64,000 nucleotides of DNA from Sphingopyxis sp. BE259 (GTDB taxonomy: Bacteria; Pseudomonadota; Alphaproteobacteria; Sphingomonadales; Sphingomonadaceae): contig NZ_JAVDWM010000001.1 of assembly GCF_031457495.1 (NCBI RefSeq), positions 2,158,001-2,222,000 on the forward strand. Reading direction: 5' to 3'. A program made the translations under genes and the position numbers. Shown piece after piece: positions 19,447 through 29,255 of this stretch (the stretch's first letter is position 1; each line of letters starts with the position of its first letter). Under the pieces are notes generated by a model. That model did no database searches. It saw only the letters and a program-made list of their open reading frames with translations, and was not told where the DNA came from.

Positions 19447-19896
19447 TTATTTGGTGGCGGGTGCCTGCGCCGGAGCCGGGGCAGTTTCCTGCTTCGCCGC
19501 CGCAGCCGCAGCAGCGGCCAGCGGATCATCGCTCGCCGGAGCGGGGGTCGCCGCCGCCGGTGCGGTTTGGGCGGGCTGCGCGGGAGCAGTCAGCGACGAA
19601 GCCCGGGCAGCGCCGCTGGTCTGCGCCGTTTTCGACAGCGAAGTGTCGATCGTCGATCCGCCGCGCCCGACCGACGCCATCGCCGCCAGGACGATAGACA
19701 GACCGACGAACAGGCACGCCAGGACGGTCGTCGCCCGGGTCATGAAATCCGCCGCGCCGCGCGCCGAGAGCAAGCCCGCGGGGCTGCCGCCGACGCCCAG
19801 ACCGCCGCCTTCCGACTTCTGCATCAAGATGACGCCGATCATCGCCGCAGCGACCAGCGCCTGCAGGACGAGGATGAAGGTGAAAAGGCTGGACAT
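19447..19896 (-). CDS. secG: preprotein translocase subunit SecG
   Basis: Small inner-membrane subunit of the SecYEG channel, about 149 residues. Two transmembrane helices (FTFILVLQALVAAAMIGVILM and ATTVLACLFVGLSIVLAAMA) flank the typical loop MQKSEGGGLGVGGSPAGLLSARGAADFMTR in pieces. The C-terminus is a long Ala/Pro/Thr-rich tail, common in alphaproteobacterial SecG. Two adjacent ATGs (19899, 19896) follow GGGAA; I choose the second for spacing. Upstream codons that keep the frame open to 19947 are not conserved. Confidence 0.9.
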   Translation of the reverse strand: MSSLFTFILVLQALVAAAMIGVILMQKSEGGGLGVGGSPAGLLSARGAADFMTRATTVLACLFVGLSIVLAAMASVGRGGSTIDTSLSKTAQTSGAARASSLTAPAQPAQTAPAAATPAPASDDPLAAAAAAAAKQETAPAPAQAPATK

Positions 19897-20035
19897 CATA
19901 TTTTCCCGAACTTGCGCTGCCTCACACGGACCACGCCCGCGGCGCACATAGAGATGAAGCGGCTGCGCTTCAAGCCACAGCGTGCTTGATCGCGCCTACC
20001 TACCCCGTTCGTGCGAAGTCGCCACGAACCAAACC

Positions 20036-20063
20036 CGTCGCCCCCGCGAAGGCGGGGGCGACG
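20036..20063. repeat. type-B repeat, single arm
   Basis: One self-complementary unit: CGTCGCCCCCGC pairs with GCGGGGGCGACG around a GAAG-type loop. It sits just past the tpiA stop, where it could act as a transcript-end hairpin. Confidence 0.7.
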
Positions 20064-20065
20064 GA

Positions 20066-20812
20066 CTATAAGGCCGCAGCCGCCGCCACGATCGGCACAA
20101 ACTTCGCCGCAGTCAGACTTGCCCCGCCCACCAGTGCCCCGTCGACATCGCCCGCATCCAGCAACTCGGCGGCATTATCGCCATTCACCGACCCGCCGTA
20201 CAACAACCGCATTTCCTCGGCCTTGCCGCCGAACCGCGCCGCCAGCGCGCCGCGGATCGCGCCGTGCATCGCGGCGACATCGGCGACCGTCGGCACCAGC
20301 CCGGTGCCGATCGCCCAGATCGGTTCATAAGCGATCGCCAGCCGATCGACGGCAAAATCATCGGGCACCGATCCGGCGATCTGCGCCAGCACATAATTGA
20401 TCGCGCCGCCCGATTCGCGGACCCCGCGCGGCTCGCCGACGCACAGGATGACCGAAAGTCCGGCGGCCAAGCCGGCCTCCGCCTTGGCGCGGACATCGGC
20501 ATCCCCCTCGCCGCACCCTTCGCGCCGCTCGCTATGCCCGACGATCACCAGCCGCGCCCCGGCGTCAGCCAGCATCGGCGCGGCAACCGACCCGGTGAAG
20601 GCGCCCGCCGCAGCACTGTGGCAATCCTGCCCGCCGATCGCCGCGCCCGGCGCCGCCGCAACCATCGCGCCGATCAGCGTGAACGGGGGGCAAAGCGCGA
20701 CATCGACGCCGGGATGCTCCGCTGCCGCGGCAAAAATCGCCTGCGCGTCGGCGATCGCCGCCGCCAGCCCGTTCATTTTCCAGTTGCCGACAACATATTT
20801 GCGCCGTGCCAT
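20066..20812 (-). CDS. tpiA: triosephosphate isomerase
   Basis: Glycolytic and gluconeogenic enzyme interconverting dihydroxyacetone phosphate and glyceraldehyde-3-phosphate. The 248-residue TIM barrel keeps the active-site Lys (GNWKMNG, near residue 11), catalytic His (IVGHSERRE) and catalytic Glu (AYEPIWAIGTG), plus the phosphate loop LLYGGSVNGDNA. Start at ATG 20812 (MARRKYVVGNWK) is supported by GGAGGG 8 nt upstream; the longer reading frame is non-conserved. Diverges from ppiD across about 180 bp. Confidence 0.95.
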   Translation of the reverse strand: MARRKYVVGNWKMNGLAAAIADAQAIFAAAAEHPGVDVALCPPFTLIGAMVAAAPGAAIGGQDCHSAAAGAFTGSVAAPMLADAGARLVIVGHSERREGCGEGDADVRAKAEAGLAAGLSVILCVGEPRGVRESGGAINYVLAQIAGSVPDDFAVDRLAIAYEPIWAIGTGLVPTVADVAAMHGAIRGALAARFGGKAEEMRLLYGGSVNGDNAAELLDAGDVDGALVGGASLTAAKFVPIVAAAAAL

Positions 20813-20991
20813 TGCCGCGTCCCTCCCGCTGTTCGGATAATCCGACCGCCCTAGCGGCGGGCGGGGGCGATAGGCAAGCCGCCACAGGTCGATGCGAAAA
20901 ACCCCCATCTCGCCTTGATGCGATGCGGGCTCGCGCCTAAAGCATCGCCCAAACGCGTATTCCTGCGCCCCGCCGAAAGACTGCCCGCTCC

Positions 20992-22938
20992 ATGATTACC
21001 GCTATCCGCCGCATGTTTTCCTCGACGCTCGGCAAGATCCTCGCGCTCGGCTTCGTCGCCTTTATCGGCGTCGCGTTTGCGCTGAGCGATGTGACCGGTA
21101 ATTCGACCTTTGGCGGCATCGGCGGCGCCAATGTTGCCAAGGTGGGCAGTGAGGAAATCGGCGTCGGCGAGCTGCGCGATCGCGTTCGCTTGGCCTATAA
21201 TCAGGCACGGCAGAACCAGCCCGGAATGACGATGGCGGCGTTTGTCGAATCAGGCGGGCTGGACCAGGTGCTCGATCAGATTGTCGAGGGACTGGCGTTC
21301 GACCAGTTCGCCACCGAAATGGGCTTTGGGGTCAGCAAACGGCTGATCGACGGCCGTATCGCCGACATTCCGGCCTTTGCCGGTGTATCGGGCAGCTTTG
21401 ACCAGACCCGTTTTGAAAATTTCCTGCGCGAAAACGGCATGACCGAGGCGCAGCTCCGCCGCGACTTGCGTCAGCAATTGCTGATCGAACAGATCGCGGC
21501 GCCGATCGCCACCATGCCGCGCATCGCACCCGGCATAGCACAGCCCTATGCCGCGCTGCTGCTCGAACAGCGCCGCGGTCAGGCCACCTTCATTCCCGCC
21601 AGCCCCTTCGCGCCCACCGCCGATCCCGGCGACGCGGCACTGAAAACCTATCTGACGCAGAATGCTGCAAGATTTACGGTGCCCGAGCGGCGCGTAATCC
21701 AATATGCGGTGTTCGACCGCGCGGCGGTGCCCGTTCCGGCGGTGACCGATGCCGAAATCGCCAAGGTTTACAAGGACAATGCCAGTCAGTTCGCCGCCAG
21801 TGAAACGCGCCGTTTCGCTCAGGTAATCGTTCCGGATCAGGCGACGGCGAACGCGCTTGCGGCCAAGGTGCGCGGCGGAACCCCGCTGACCGCTGCGGCG
21901 CAGGCCGCCGGTCTGTCGGCTTCGACGACCGGCGATCTGACCCAGTCGGCTTATGCCGCAACCAGCACCGCCGCTGCCGCCAAGGCCGCCTTTGCCGCCA
22001 AGCGCGGCGACCTGATCGGTCCGATCCAGACCGGTCTGGGCTGGAGCGTCGCGCGGGTCGAGGATGTCACGACGCGCCCGGCGCGCAGCCTGGCCGACGC
22101 CAGCGCCGACATTCGCACCGAGCTTGGCAAGAACAAGGCCAATGAAGCGATCGTCGATTATTATAATTCAATTCAGGATGCGGTGAACGGCGGCGCGGCG
22201 ATCGAGGAAATTGCCGCCGACCGCAAGCTCGCGCTGGCCACGACACCGGCGTTGCTGCCCAGCGGCCGTGTGCCCGGCCAGCCTGCCTTTGCCTTGGCGC
22301 CCGAACTCGCGCCACTGGTGAGCCAGGCGTTCCAGGGCGGATCCGAAGGCGAAGGCCAGCTCGCGACGCTGGTCGAAAACGAAAAATTCGCCGTCTATGC
22401 GGTGAAATCGATCATCGCCGCGGCGCCGCCGCCCTTTGCACAGATCCGCGCAGATCTGCTGACCGACTGGCGGTTCGCGCAAGGGCAAAAGATCGCCCGC
22501 GACAAGGCCCGCGCGATCGTCAAGGCGGTCGAAGGTGGCAAAAGCCTGCCCGACGCGGTCGCGGCAGCGGGACCGAATATCGGCAATGTTCAGACCATTG
22601 GCGGTCGCCGCGCCGAACTGGGCGCTGGCGGCAAGCCGGTTCCGCCCGAACTCGCGCTGCTCTTTTCGATGGCCAAGGACAGCGTCAAGACGCTCGAAAT
22701 TCCTGGCAATCGCGGGTGGATGGTGATCGCGCTCGCCGATGTGCAGCGGCCCGATCCCAAATCGATCGATCCGGCCCGCGTTGCCGGTATTGCCCAGCCG
22801 CTCGCCCCGGCCTTTGGCAACGAACTGGTCGAGCAGCTGGCCCGCGAAGCCAAGCGCCGCGCCGGAGTGACGATCAACAAGGATCTCGTCGAACAGCTGC
22901 GCAAAGAACTCACCGGCACCGCGCCGGTCGCCGAATAG
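20992..22938 (+). CDS. ppiD: PpiD-like peptidyl-prolyl isomerase / SurA N-terminal domain protein
   Basis: Periplasmic folding factor anchored in the inner membrane, 648 residues. It begins with a short cytoplasmic segment and one membrane helix (ILALGFVAFIGVAFALS), then a SurA-like helical domain (about 50-200) and a parvulin-like domain near 260-370 (RFAQVIVPDQATANALAAKV ... GDLIGPIQTGLGWSVARVED). The parvulin signature is partly eroded, as in many PpiD proteins that act as chaperones more than isomerases. A long C-terminal extension follows. trpE begins 3 bp after the stop, so both may share a transcript. Confidence 0.9.
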   Translation: MITAIRRMFSSTLGKILALGFVAFIGVAFALSDVTGNSTFGGIGGANVAKVGSEEIGVGELRDRVRLAYNQARQNQPGMTMAAFVESGGLDQVLDQIVEGLAFDQFATEMGFGVSKRLIDGRIADIPAFAGVSGSFDQTRFENFLRENGMTEAQLRRDLRQQLLIEQIAAPIATMPRIAPGIAQPYAALLLEQRRGQATFIPASPFAPTADPGDAALKTYLTQNAARFTVPERRVIQYAVFDRAAVPVPAVTDAEIAKVYKDNASQFAASETRRFAQVIVPDQATANALAAKVRGGTPLTAAAQAAGLSASTTGDLTQSAYAATSTAAAAKAAFAAKRGDLIGPIQTGLGWSVARVEDVTTRPARSLADASADIRTELGKNKANEAIVDYYNSIQDAVNGGAAIEEIAADRKLALATTPALLPSGRVPGQPAFALAPELAPLVSQAFQGGSEGEGQLATLVENEKFAVYAVKSIIAAAPPPFAQIRADLLTDWRFAQGQKIARDKARAIVKAVEGGKSLPDAVAAAGPNIGNVQTIGGRRAELGAGGKPVPPELALLFSMAKDSVKTLEIPGNRGWMVIALADVQRPDPKSIDPARVAGIAQPLAPAFGNELVEQLAREAKRRAGVTINKDLVEQLRKELTGTAPVAE

Positions 22939-22941
22939 GGC

Positions 22942-24459
22942 GTGAGCCTGGAGGGCAGAGCTGCCGCGCTCGAAGCGCTGGCACAGGGCCGCGGCGCAGT
23001 CGTGTGGCAGCGGCTGATCGCCGATGTCGAAACCCCGGTGTCGGCGGCGCTCAAGCTGATCGAGCCGGGACGCGGCGACTGGGTGCTCGAATCGGTCGAA
23101 AGCGGCGAAACGCGCGGGCGCTACAGCCTGATCGGACTCGACCCCGACCTGATGTTCGAAGTCACCGGCGACGCGGCGCGGATCAACCGCGACTGGCGCC
23201 GCAACCGCGATGCTTTTGTGCCGCTCTCTGCCCCCGCGCTTCAGGCGCTGCGCGACCTCGGCGCCGAATGCCGCTTCGACGTGCCCGATGGCCTGCCCAA
23301 GGCGCTGGCGACGCTCGTCGGCTTCTTCGCTTATGAAACGATCGGGCTGGTCGAGCGCATCGCGCGCGCGCCGGGAACCGGGCTCGGCTTGCCCGAAATG
23401 ATCTTCGTGCGCCCGACGACGATCCTTGTCTTTGACCGTCTCGCCGACGAATTGTTCCTGATCGCGCCCATCTGGCCCGATCCCGACGGCGCGATCGACC
23501 GGATGATCGAGGCGGCGCAGGACCGGCTCGATAGCATCGCCGCACGTCTGTCCAGCGCCAACGTCCACGCCGACCGCGCGATTACCGCGGCGCTCCCCGC
23601 CGACATCGGACCGCATGCCGCAACCACCCCCGCGCAGTTCGCCGCGATGGTTGCCGCCGCCAAGGATTATATCGCCGCGGGCGACATTTTTCAGGTTGTG
23701 CTGTCGCAGCGTTTCTCGACCCCCTTCGACCTGCCGCCGTTCGATCTCTATCGCGCGCTGCGCCGCATCAACCCCTCGCCCTTCCTCTATTTCCTCGACC
23801 TGCCCGGCTTTGCGCTGATCGGATCGTCGCCCGAGATATTGGTTCGCGTCCGCGACGGCGAGATCACCATTCGCCCGATTGCTGGAACCCGCCCGCGCGG
23901 CCGCACCAGCGCCGAGGATGTTGAAAACCGCGACAGCCTGCTCGCCGATCCCAAGGAACGCGCCGAACATCTGATGCTGCTCGACCTCGGCCGCAACGAT
24001 GTCGGCCGCGCCGCGGTGGGCGGCAGCGTGGTCGTCACCGACAGCTACACGGTCGAATTTTACAGCCATGTCATGCACATCGTGTCGAACGTCGTCGGCC
24101 GCATCGCCCCCGAGAAGGACGCGATCGACGCGCTGTTCGCGGGCTTTCCCGCGGGCACCGTCAGCGGCGCCCCCAAGGTCCGCGCCTGCCAGATCATCGC
24201 CGAACTAGAGGCTGACGCGCGCGGGCCTTACGCGGGCGGCGTCGGCTATTTTGCGCCCGACGGCAATATGGACAGCTGCATCGTCCTCAGAACCGCGATC
24301 GTCAAGGACGGCGAAATGCATGTCCAGGCGGGTGCCGGCATCGTCGCCGACAGCGACCCCGCCTATGAGCAGCGCGAGTGCGAGGCCAAGGCGGGCGCCT
24401 TGTTCGCCGCCGCCCGCGAAGCGGTGCGGCTGGCGGGAACCCCGGGATATGGGCAATAG
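22942..24459 (+). CDS. trpE: anthranilate synthase component I
   Basis: TrpE (505 residues) converts chorismate and ammonia to anthranilate, the first step of tryptophan synthesis. The N-terminal feedback site carries VLESVES (LLES-type motif). The catalytic chorismate-binding domain shows IAGDIFQVVLSQRF, PIAGTRPRGRT, ELDLGRND-type LLDLGRNDVGR and SGAPKVRACQIIAELE, AGGVGYFAPDGNMD. GTG start at 22942, 3 bp after ppiD. In many bacteria trpG follows directly; here a secreted hydrolase gene intervenes. No leader peptide or attenuator is seen before trpE. Confidence 0.96.
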   Translation: MSLEGRAAALEALAQGRGAVVWQRLIADVETPVSAALKLIEPGRGDWVLESVESGETRGRYSLIGLDPDLMFEVTGDAARINRDWRRNRDAFVPLSAPALQALRDLGAECRFDVPDGLPKALATLVGFFAYETIGLVERIARAPGTGLGLPEMIFVRPTTILVFDRLADELFLIAPIWPDPDGAIDRMIEAAQDRLDSIAARLSSANVHADRAITAALPADIGPHAATTPAQFAAMVAAAKDYIAAGDIFQVVLSQRFSTPFDLPPFDLYRALRRINPSPFLYFLDLPGFALIGSSPEILVRVRDGEITIRPIAGTRPRGRTSAEDVENRDSLLADPKERAEHLMLLDLGRNDVGRAAVGGSVVVTDSYTVEFYSHVMHIVSNVVGRIAPEKDAIDALFAGFPAGTVSGAPKVRACQIIAELEADARGPYAGGVGYFAPDGNMDSCIVLRTAIVKDGEMHVQAGAGIVADSDPAYEQRECEAKAGALFAAAREAVRLAGTPGYGQ

Positions 24460-24494
24460 CTTGACCTGAACCGGGCGGGCGTTAGCGTCGCGCC

Positions 24495-25562
24495 ATGCGC
24501 AAAATCCTCGCCCCACTCGCCCTGCTGCTCACCAGCGTTCCCGCCCACGCCCAGACGCCGACGCCTGCGGGCGCGGCGGAAGGCGACGCAATCCTCAAGG
24601 ATTTCGCCTTCGCCAGCGGCGAAAAACTGCCTGAGCTCAAGATGCACTATACGACGCTCGGCACGCCGCAGCGCGATGCGAAGGGGCATGTCACCAATGC
24701 GGTGATGATCCTCCACGGCACCGGCGGCACCGGCAAGCAATTCTTCCAGCCGCAATTTGCCAGTGAACTGTTCGGCCGCGGCCAGCTGCTCGACACCGCG
24801 AAATATTACGTCATCCTGCCCGACAATATCGGCCATGGCGGCTCGTCGAAACCGAGCGACGGCCTCAGGATGAAATTCCCGCAATATGACTATGACGACA
24901 TGGTCGCCGCGCAGCACCGGATGCTCACCGAAAAACTGGGGGTGCATAAACTCAAGCTGATCCTCGGCACCTCCATGGGCTGCATGCACGCCTTTGTCTG
25001 GGGCACCACCCGCCCCGGCTTTGCCGAAAAGCTCGCGCCTTTTGCCTGCCTGCCGGTCGAGATCGCGGGACAGAACCGTATGTGGCGGACGCTGTCGATC
25101 GACGCGATCAAGGCCGACCCGCGTTGGCAGGGTGGCAGTTACACGTCGCCGCCCGCCGCGGGCCTGCGCACCGCCGCCTCGCTCAGCCTGATCGCGGGCG
25201 CCAACCCCTATGCGCTGCAAGTGCAATATCCGACGCGCGAAGCCGCGGAAAAGTACAAGGACGAAGCCTTCGCGCGCACCTATGGCCGCAACGACGCCAA
25301 TGATACCATTTATCAGCTCGATAGCTCGCGAACCTACAACCCGTGGCCCCTGCTCGAAAAGATCAATGTCCCGACGCTGTGGATCAACTCAGCCGACGAT
25401 TTCATCAACCCGCCCGCCTACGGCATCACCGAACAGGCGGCATCGCGGATGAACACCACCAAGTTCATCCTGATCCCCGCCAGTCCCGAGACCAAGGGTC
25501 ACGGCACCCACACCTGGGCCAAATTCTGGAAAGATGATCTGGCGAAGCTGATGGCGGAGTAA
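24495..25562 (+). CDS. secreted alpha/beta hydrolase, homoserine acetyltransferase-like
   Basis: 355-residue alpha/beta-hydrolase with a signal peptide (LAPLALLLTSVPAHAQ). The arrangement resembles MetX: ILHGTGGTGKQFF oxyanion region, nucleophile Ser in LGTSMGCMHAF, acid in INSADDFINPP and His in GHGTHTWAKFW. True MetX is cytoplasmic, so the export signal argues against methionine synthesis and for a periplasmic esterase or acyltransferase of unknown substrate. It sits between trpE and trpG on the same strand, 35 bp after trpE. Assignment to the fold is secure, the activity is not. Confidence 0.85.
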   Translation: MRKILAPLALLLTSVPAHAQTPTPAGAAEGDAILKDFAFASGEKLPELKMHYTTLGTPQRDAKGHVTNAVMILHGTGGTGKQFFQPQFASELFGRGQLLDTAKYYVILPDNIGHGGSSKPSDGLRMKFPQYDYDDMVAAQHRMLTEKLGVHKLKLILGTSMGCMHAFVWGTTRPGFAEKLAPFACLPVEIAGQNRMWRTLSIDAIKADPRWQGGSYTSPPAAGLRTAASLSLIAGANPYALQVQYPTREAAEKYKDEAFARTYGRNDANDTIYQLDSSRTYNPWPLLEKINVPTLWINSADDFINPPAYGITEQAASRMNTTKFILIPASPETKGHGTHTWAKFWKDDLAKLMAE

Positions 25563-25678
25563 CCAATCCTCCCTGTGGCGAAGCCATGGGGCGAATCGCG
25601 ACCTGAAAATCCCGTCTCGTCCCCGCAAAAGGACTTATTGCTTCACTCGCGCCCCTTCACCCATTACGGCCCACCCCC

Positions 25679-26269
25679 ATGATCCTGGTCATCGACAATT
25701 ATGACAGCTTCACCTTCAACCTCGTTCATTATCTGATCGAGCTGGGCGCCGACGTGCGCGTCGAGCGCAACGATGCGCTGACCGCCGCCGAAGCCCTCGC
25801 CACCGGCGCCGACGCCATCCTGATCTCGCCCGGCCCCTGCACCCCGAACGAAGCCGGGATCAGCCTCGATCTCGTCGCCGCCTGCGCCGACACCGCGCGC
25901 CCGCTGCTCGGCGTCTGCCTCGGCCATCAGGCGATCGGCCAGCATTTCGGCGGCACTGTCCAGCGCGGCCATCTGATGCACGGCAAGACCTCACCGGTGT
26001 GCCACGACGGTAGCGGGCTTTACGCCGGCCTGCCTTCGCCGTTTCAGGCGACGCGCTACCACAGCCTCGAAGTCGTCGACATTCCGGACTGCCTGATCAT
26101 CAACGCGACGAGCGACGACGGCGCGGTGATGGGCTTCCGCCACGCCGAGCTGCCGATCCACGGGGTGCAATTCCATCCCGAAAGCATCGCCACGGAACAT
26201 GGCCACGCGATGCTGGCCAATTTCATGACCGCCGCGGGTCTGCCGGTCGGGGCGCGCCAGGCCGCATGA
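25679..26269 (+). CDS. trpG: anthranilate synthase component II (glutamine amidotransferase)
   Basis: Class I glutamine amidotransferase of 196 residues that supplies ammonia to TrpE. Nucleophile Cys80 in [11 protein letters not shown] and the His-x-Glu of [14 protein letters not shown] complete the triad; the N-terminus [15 protein letters not shown] is typical of TrpG/PabA. It may also serve PabB, since amphibolic TrpG is common. The stop overlaps the trpD start by 4 bp. Confidence 0.95.
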   Translation: MILVIDNYDSFTFNLVHYLIELGADVRVERNDALTAAEALATGADAILISPGPCTPNEAGISLDLVAACADTARPLLGVCLGHQAIGQHFGGTVQRGHLMHGKTSPVCHDGSGLYAGLPSPFQATRYHSLEVVDIPDCLIINATSDDGAVMGFRHAELPIHGVQFHPESIATEHGHAMLANFMTAAGLPVGARQAA

Positions 26270-27264
26270 ACCGCTTCGGCCCGCTCCCCGACCCGGCGCA
26301 CCTGCTGGACCATGACGAGGCGGCGCAGGCATTTGCCGATATTCTCGACGCGCGGACCAGCGAGGACCAGATCGCCGAATTCCTCACCGCGCTGTCCGAT
26401 CGCGGCGAGACCATGGTCGAAATCGCCGCGGCGGCGCAGGCACTGCGCGACCGGCTGATCCCCATCGACGCCCCCGTCGGCGCGATCGACGTATGCGGCA
26501 CCGGCGGCGACGGTCATCACACGCTCAACGTCTCGACCGCGGTCGCCATCGTCGTCGCGGCGTGCGAGGTTCCGGTTGCAAAGCACGGAAATCGCGCCGC
26601 TTCCTCTAAATCCGGCGCTGCCGATACGCTCGAAGTGCTGGGCCTCGACATGGAGCGCGCCGGGCGCCTTGCCGAGGCAACGCTCGCCGACCTTGGCATC
26701 TGCTTTCTGTTCGCCGCCAACCATCATCCGGCAATGAAGCGCATCCAACCGATCCGCACCCGACTCGCGCGCCGCACCATCTTCAATCTGATGGGCCCGC
26801 TCGCCAACCCGGCGCGCGTCACCCGCCAGCTAATCGGCATCGCGCGCCCCGGCTATGTCCCCGTCTATGCCGAGGCCTTGCACCGACTGGGAACCGAGCA
26901 TTCGCGCGTCGTGTCGGGCGACGAGGGGATCGACGAACTGTCGCTCGCGGGCGGCAATGAGGTTGCGGTGGTGAATGCCGAAGGCGTGTTCATGCAGCGC
27001 AGCCAGGCCGCCGACGCGGGCCTCCCCACCCACCCGATTTCGGCGATCCGCGGCGGTGACGCGGCCGACAATGCGAAGGCGCTACGCGAATTGCTGCAAG
27101 GCACCCCCGGCGCCTATCGCGATGCAGTCCTGTACAATTCCGCCGAGGCGCTCGTGATCGCCGGCGCTGCCGAAACGCTGGCCGACGGCGTCGAGGAAGC
27201 CGCCGAAGCGATCGACAAGGGTCTGGCGAACGCGCTGCTCAACTGCTGGATCGCGTATAAATGA
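26266..27264 (+). CDS. trpD: anthranilate phosphoribosyltransferase
   Basis: Transfers phosphoribosyl from PRPP to anthranilate. 332 residues, close to family norm. Signature segments: [17 protein letters not shown] (PRPP loop), [21 protein letters not shown] and [26 protein letters not shown]. Overlaps trpG and trpC by 4 bp each (ATGA), giving a coupled trpG-trpD-trpC unit. Confidence 0.96.
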   Translation: MNRFGPLPDPAHLLDHDEAAQAFADILDARTSEDQIAEFLTALSDRGETMVEIAAAAQALRDRLIPIDAPVGAIDVCGTGGDGHHTLNVSTAVAIVVAACEVPVAKHGNRAASSKSGAADTLEVLGLDMERAGRLAEATLADLGICFLFAANHHPAMKRIQPIRTRLARRTIFNLMGPLANPARVTRQLIGIARPGYVPVYAEALHRLGTEHSRVVSGDEGIDELSLAGGNEVAVVNAEGVFMQRSQAADAGLPTHPISAIRGGDAADNAKALRELLQGTPGAYRDAVLYNSAEALVIAGAAETLADGVEEAAEAIDKGLANALLNCWIAYK

Positions 27265-28046
27265 ACAAACTCACCCAAATCCTCGCGACCAAGGCCGAAG
27301 AAGTCGCCGCGCGCCGCGCGAGGCGCACCGTCGCCGACCTCGACGCCATCGATGCGGGACCGGTGCGCGGTTTCCATGCCGCGTTGCAGGCGAAAATCGA
27401 CGCGGGCGGCTATGCGCTGATCGCCGAGATCAAGAAGGCATCGCCATCCAAGGGATTGATCCGAAACGATTTCGACCCCTCCGATCACGCCCGCGCCTAT
27501 GCGGCAGGCGGCGCCGCCTGCCTCTCGGTCCTCACCGACGCCCCCTATTTTCAAGGCCACGAAGACTATCTCGTCTCCGCACGCGCCGCCTGCCACCTCC
27601 CCGCGTTGCGCAAGGATTTCATGATCGACCCCTGGCAGGTCGCCGAAGCGCGCGCGATCGGGGCCGACGCGATCCTGATCATCGTCGCCGCGCTCGACGA
27701 CCGCGCGATGCAGGACATCGAAGCCGCCGCGATCGATCGCGGCATGGACGTGCTCGTCGAAGTCCATGACGAAGCCGAACTGGGTCGCGCGCTAAACAAA
27801 CTCAAATCGCGCCTGATCGGCGTCAATAACCGCGACCTTCGCACCTTTGAAACCGACCTCGGCGTCACCGAACGCCTCGCCAAACTGGTTCCCGTCGATA
27901 CCCTGCTGGTCGGCGAAAGCGGCATCGCCACCCACGCCGATTGCCAACGCCTCTCGGCCAGCGGCGTGAAAACCTTTCTCGTCGGCGAAAGCCTGATGCG
28001 CCAGCATGACGTCACGGCGGCAACGAGGGCGTTGCTCGGAGGGTGA
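27261..28046 (+). CDS. trpC: indole-3-glycerol phosphate synthase
   Basis: 261-residue TIM barrel closing the indole ring of tryptophan. Typical motifs: [17 protein letters not shown] (catalytic Lys), [41 protein letters not shown] and [11 protein letters not shown]. Monofunctional, not fused to TrpF. Ends the trpGDC unit; a type-A palindrome 35 bp downstream separates it from a convergent gene. Confidence 0.96.
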   Translation: MNKLTQILATKAEEVAARRARRTVADLDAIDAGPVRGFHAALQAKIDAGGYALIAEIKKASPSKGLIRNDFDPSDHARAYAAGGAACLSVLTDAPYFQGHEDYLVSARAACHLPALRKDFMIDPWQVAEARAIGADAILIIVAALDDRAMQDIEAAAIDRGMDVLVEVHDEAELGRALNKLKSRLIGVNNRDLRTFETDLGVTERLAKLVPVDTLLVGESGIATHADCQRLSASGVKTFLVGESLMRQHDVTAATRALLGG

Positions 28047-28081
28047 GTCCACTTTGGGGTGGGGAGTTGCCCTAATGTCGT

Positions 28082-28172
28082 CGTCATCCCGGACTTGATC
28101 CGGGATCCATCTGCCTTCGCGTCTCAGGGCAGTGCGGGGGCTCATGGACCCCGGATCAAGTCCGGGATGACG
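28082..28172. repeat. type-A palindromic intergenic repeat (copy 3)
   Basis: Arms CGTCATCCCGGACTTGATCC and GATCAAGTCCGGGATGACG flank a 33-bp variable spacer. Lies in the convergent gap between trpC and the hypothetical gene at 28377. Confidence 0.85.
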
Positions 28173-28376
28173 ACCATGAGAAAATCCGCCCTGTGGCGCA
28201 GCCCAAGGGGGGACCGTTCGCGAAGCGAATGGCGGAGGGACGTGACCGGACGCAAAGTTCGCCAGGCTAATTGCGACAGAGCATCCTTTCGACCGAAAGA
28301 TTTTAGAGCTGCTCGCACGCAGCGGTCTGCACATCGCGCGGCAGCGACGTTTGCGGTCTCCGCTGGACAGCCGCAC
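28173..28376. other. gap with a partial repeat, no gene
   Basis: About 200 bp without a credible ORF. 28188-28250 (CCGCCCTGTGGCG ... GGCGGAGGGACG) contains a near-palindrome CGTTCGC-GAA-GCGAATG and resembles a shorter fragment after the hydrolase gene at about 25568 (CCTCCCTGTGGCGAAGCC). It looks like a decayed copy of another intergenic repeat family. Confidence 0.4.
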
Positions 28377-29255
28377 CTATTCGCTGCCCGTCGCGCCCAG
28401 TTCCTTTATGATCGCTCGGCGGATGCGGTCGCGCTGGGAACTGGAATAGCTGTAAGGCGGAACGGAATACGCGCTCTTGAGAAAGGCAAGGTCCCATTGC
28501 GTCAGCGAGAGGGGCGTGTCGTCACCGATCTTACTGCTCATCACGCGCAGGATGGTCGGTGCATTGCTACGCGACAGTCGATGCGGAGAGATCGTGGTGA
28601 GTGCGCGCATCGCGGCATAATCGGCGATCTGCGTGGTCGTGAGACCGATCAACCCTTCTTGTTCGATCAGGATCATCGCGCCCATCGCTACCGGGCGGTA
28701 TAGGGCGAGGACGCGCGGCGATGCGCCATCGAAGGATATTGATGTGATGCCGCTGGCGCTCGGTTCCAAGGTGTTGCCGTTCCGATCGAGCTTTTGTCTG
28801 ACGTGCCACGCGGTAACGGGACCGTCTTCCTTGACGATTTCCACCGGCCGACGATCATAGTCACGGAAGAGCACCGGATGCTTGCTTTTCAAAGCCTTAA
28901 GCATCTCCTCATTGTCGGGGACTACGACTACGCGGACATTCGATCGACATCCCTCCTCCGCTACCTTTATGCCGGCGGCCGTTGCGACCGCGCGGATACG
29001 CGCGACGATTTCCCGATTCCGGGCTGGGGAAAGACCGATGACTCCCGGACAAATATTTTCGAATCGAGTCATCGGACTGTCCCAACCCTCGGTGGAGAGA
29101 GAGCGGACGAATTCGTTGATTAGCTCAGCTTGCTTCTCCTGCTTTTCGCGCTCGCCAACCACCAGGATCTCGGTCTCCGTTTTGGGAGGCGGCCGATCCT
29201 GCGCTACGGTCGGTGCAGCCGTCAGAACGAAAGCTAGCAGGTAAAAGCGTTTCAC
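28377..29255 (-). CDS. secreted hypothetical protein
   Basis: 292 residues from a GTG at 29255 (VKRFYLLAFVLTAAPTVAQ, GGAGA ribosome site upstream); an open frame continues to 29498 but the signal peptide and ribosome site favour the GTG. After the signal peptide comes the charged segment KTETEILVVGEREKQEKQ, then PMTRFENICPGVIGLSPARN, a Cys in EEGCRSNVRVVVVPDN, and a late conserved-looking block LTTTQIADYAAMRAL. No catalytic motif recognised. The general plan (CPGV..GL, then C-x-N) resembles secreted sphingomonad proteins of unknown function. It is convergent to trpC, divergent from moaC, flanked by repeat debris and visibly less GC-rich than its neighbours, so it may be a later insertion. Confidence 0.7.
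   Translation of the reverse strand: MKRFYLLAFVLTAAPTVAQDRPPPKTETEILVVGEREKQEKQAELINEFVRSLSTEGWDSPMTRFENICPGVIGLSPARNREIVARIRAVATAAGIKVAEEGCRSNVRVVVVPDNEEMLKALKSKHPVLFRDYDRRPVEIVKEDGPVTAWHVRQKLDRNGNTLEPSASGITSISFDGASPRVLALYRPVAMGAMILIEQEGLIGLTTTQIADYAAMRALTTISPHRLSRSNAPTILRVMSSKIGDDTPLSLTQWDLAFLKSAYSVPPYSYSSSQRDRIRRAIIKELGATGSE

Noticed and set aside
18059..19951. 630-codon open frame opposite pyrG
   Set aside because: Shadow of pyrG/secG; no recognisable family.
22168..24078. 636-codon open frame on the minus strand
   Set aside because: Lies opposite ppiD and trpE; composition is rich in Arg, Gly, Asp and His as expected of a shadow frame.
24460..24494. SAM-type riboswitch before the MetX-like gene
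   Set aside because: Only 35 bp lie between the genes, too short for a riboswitch.
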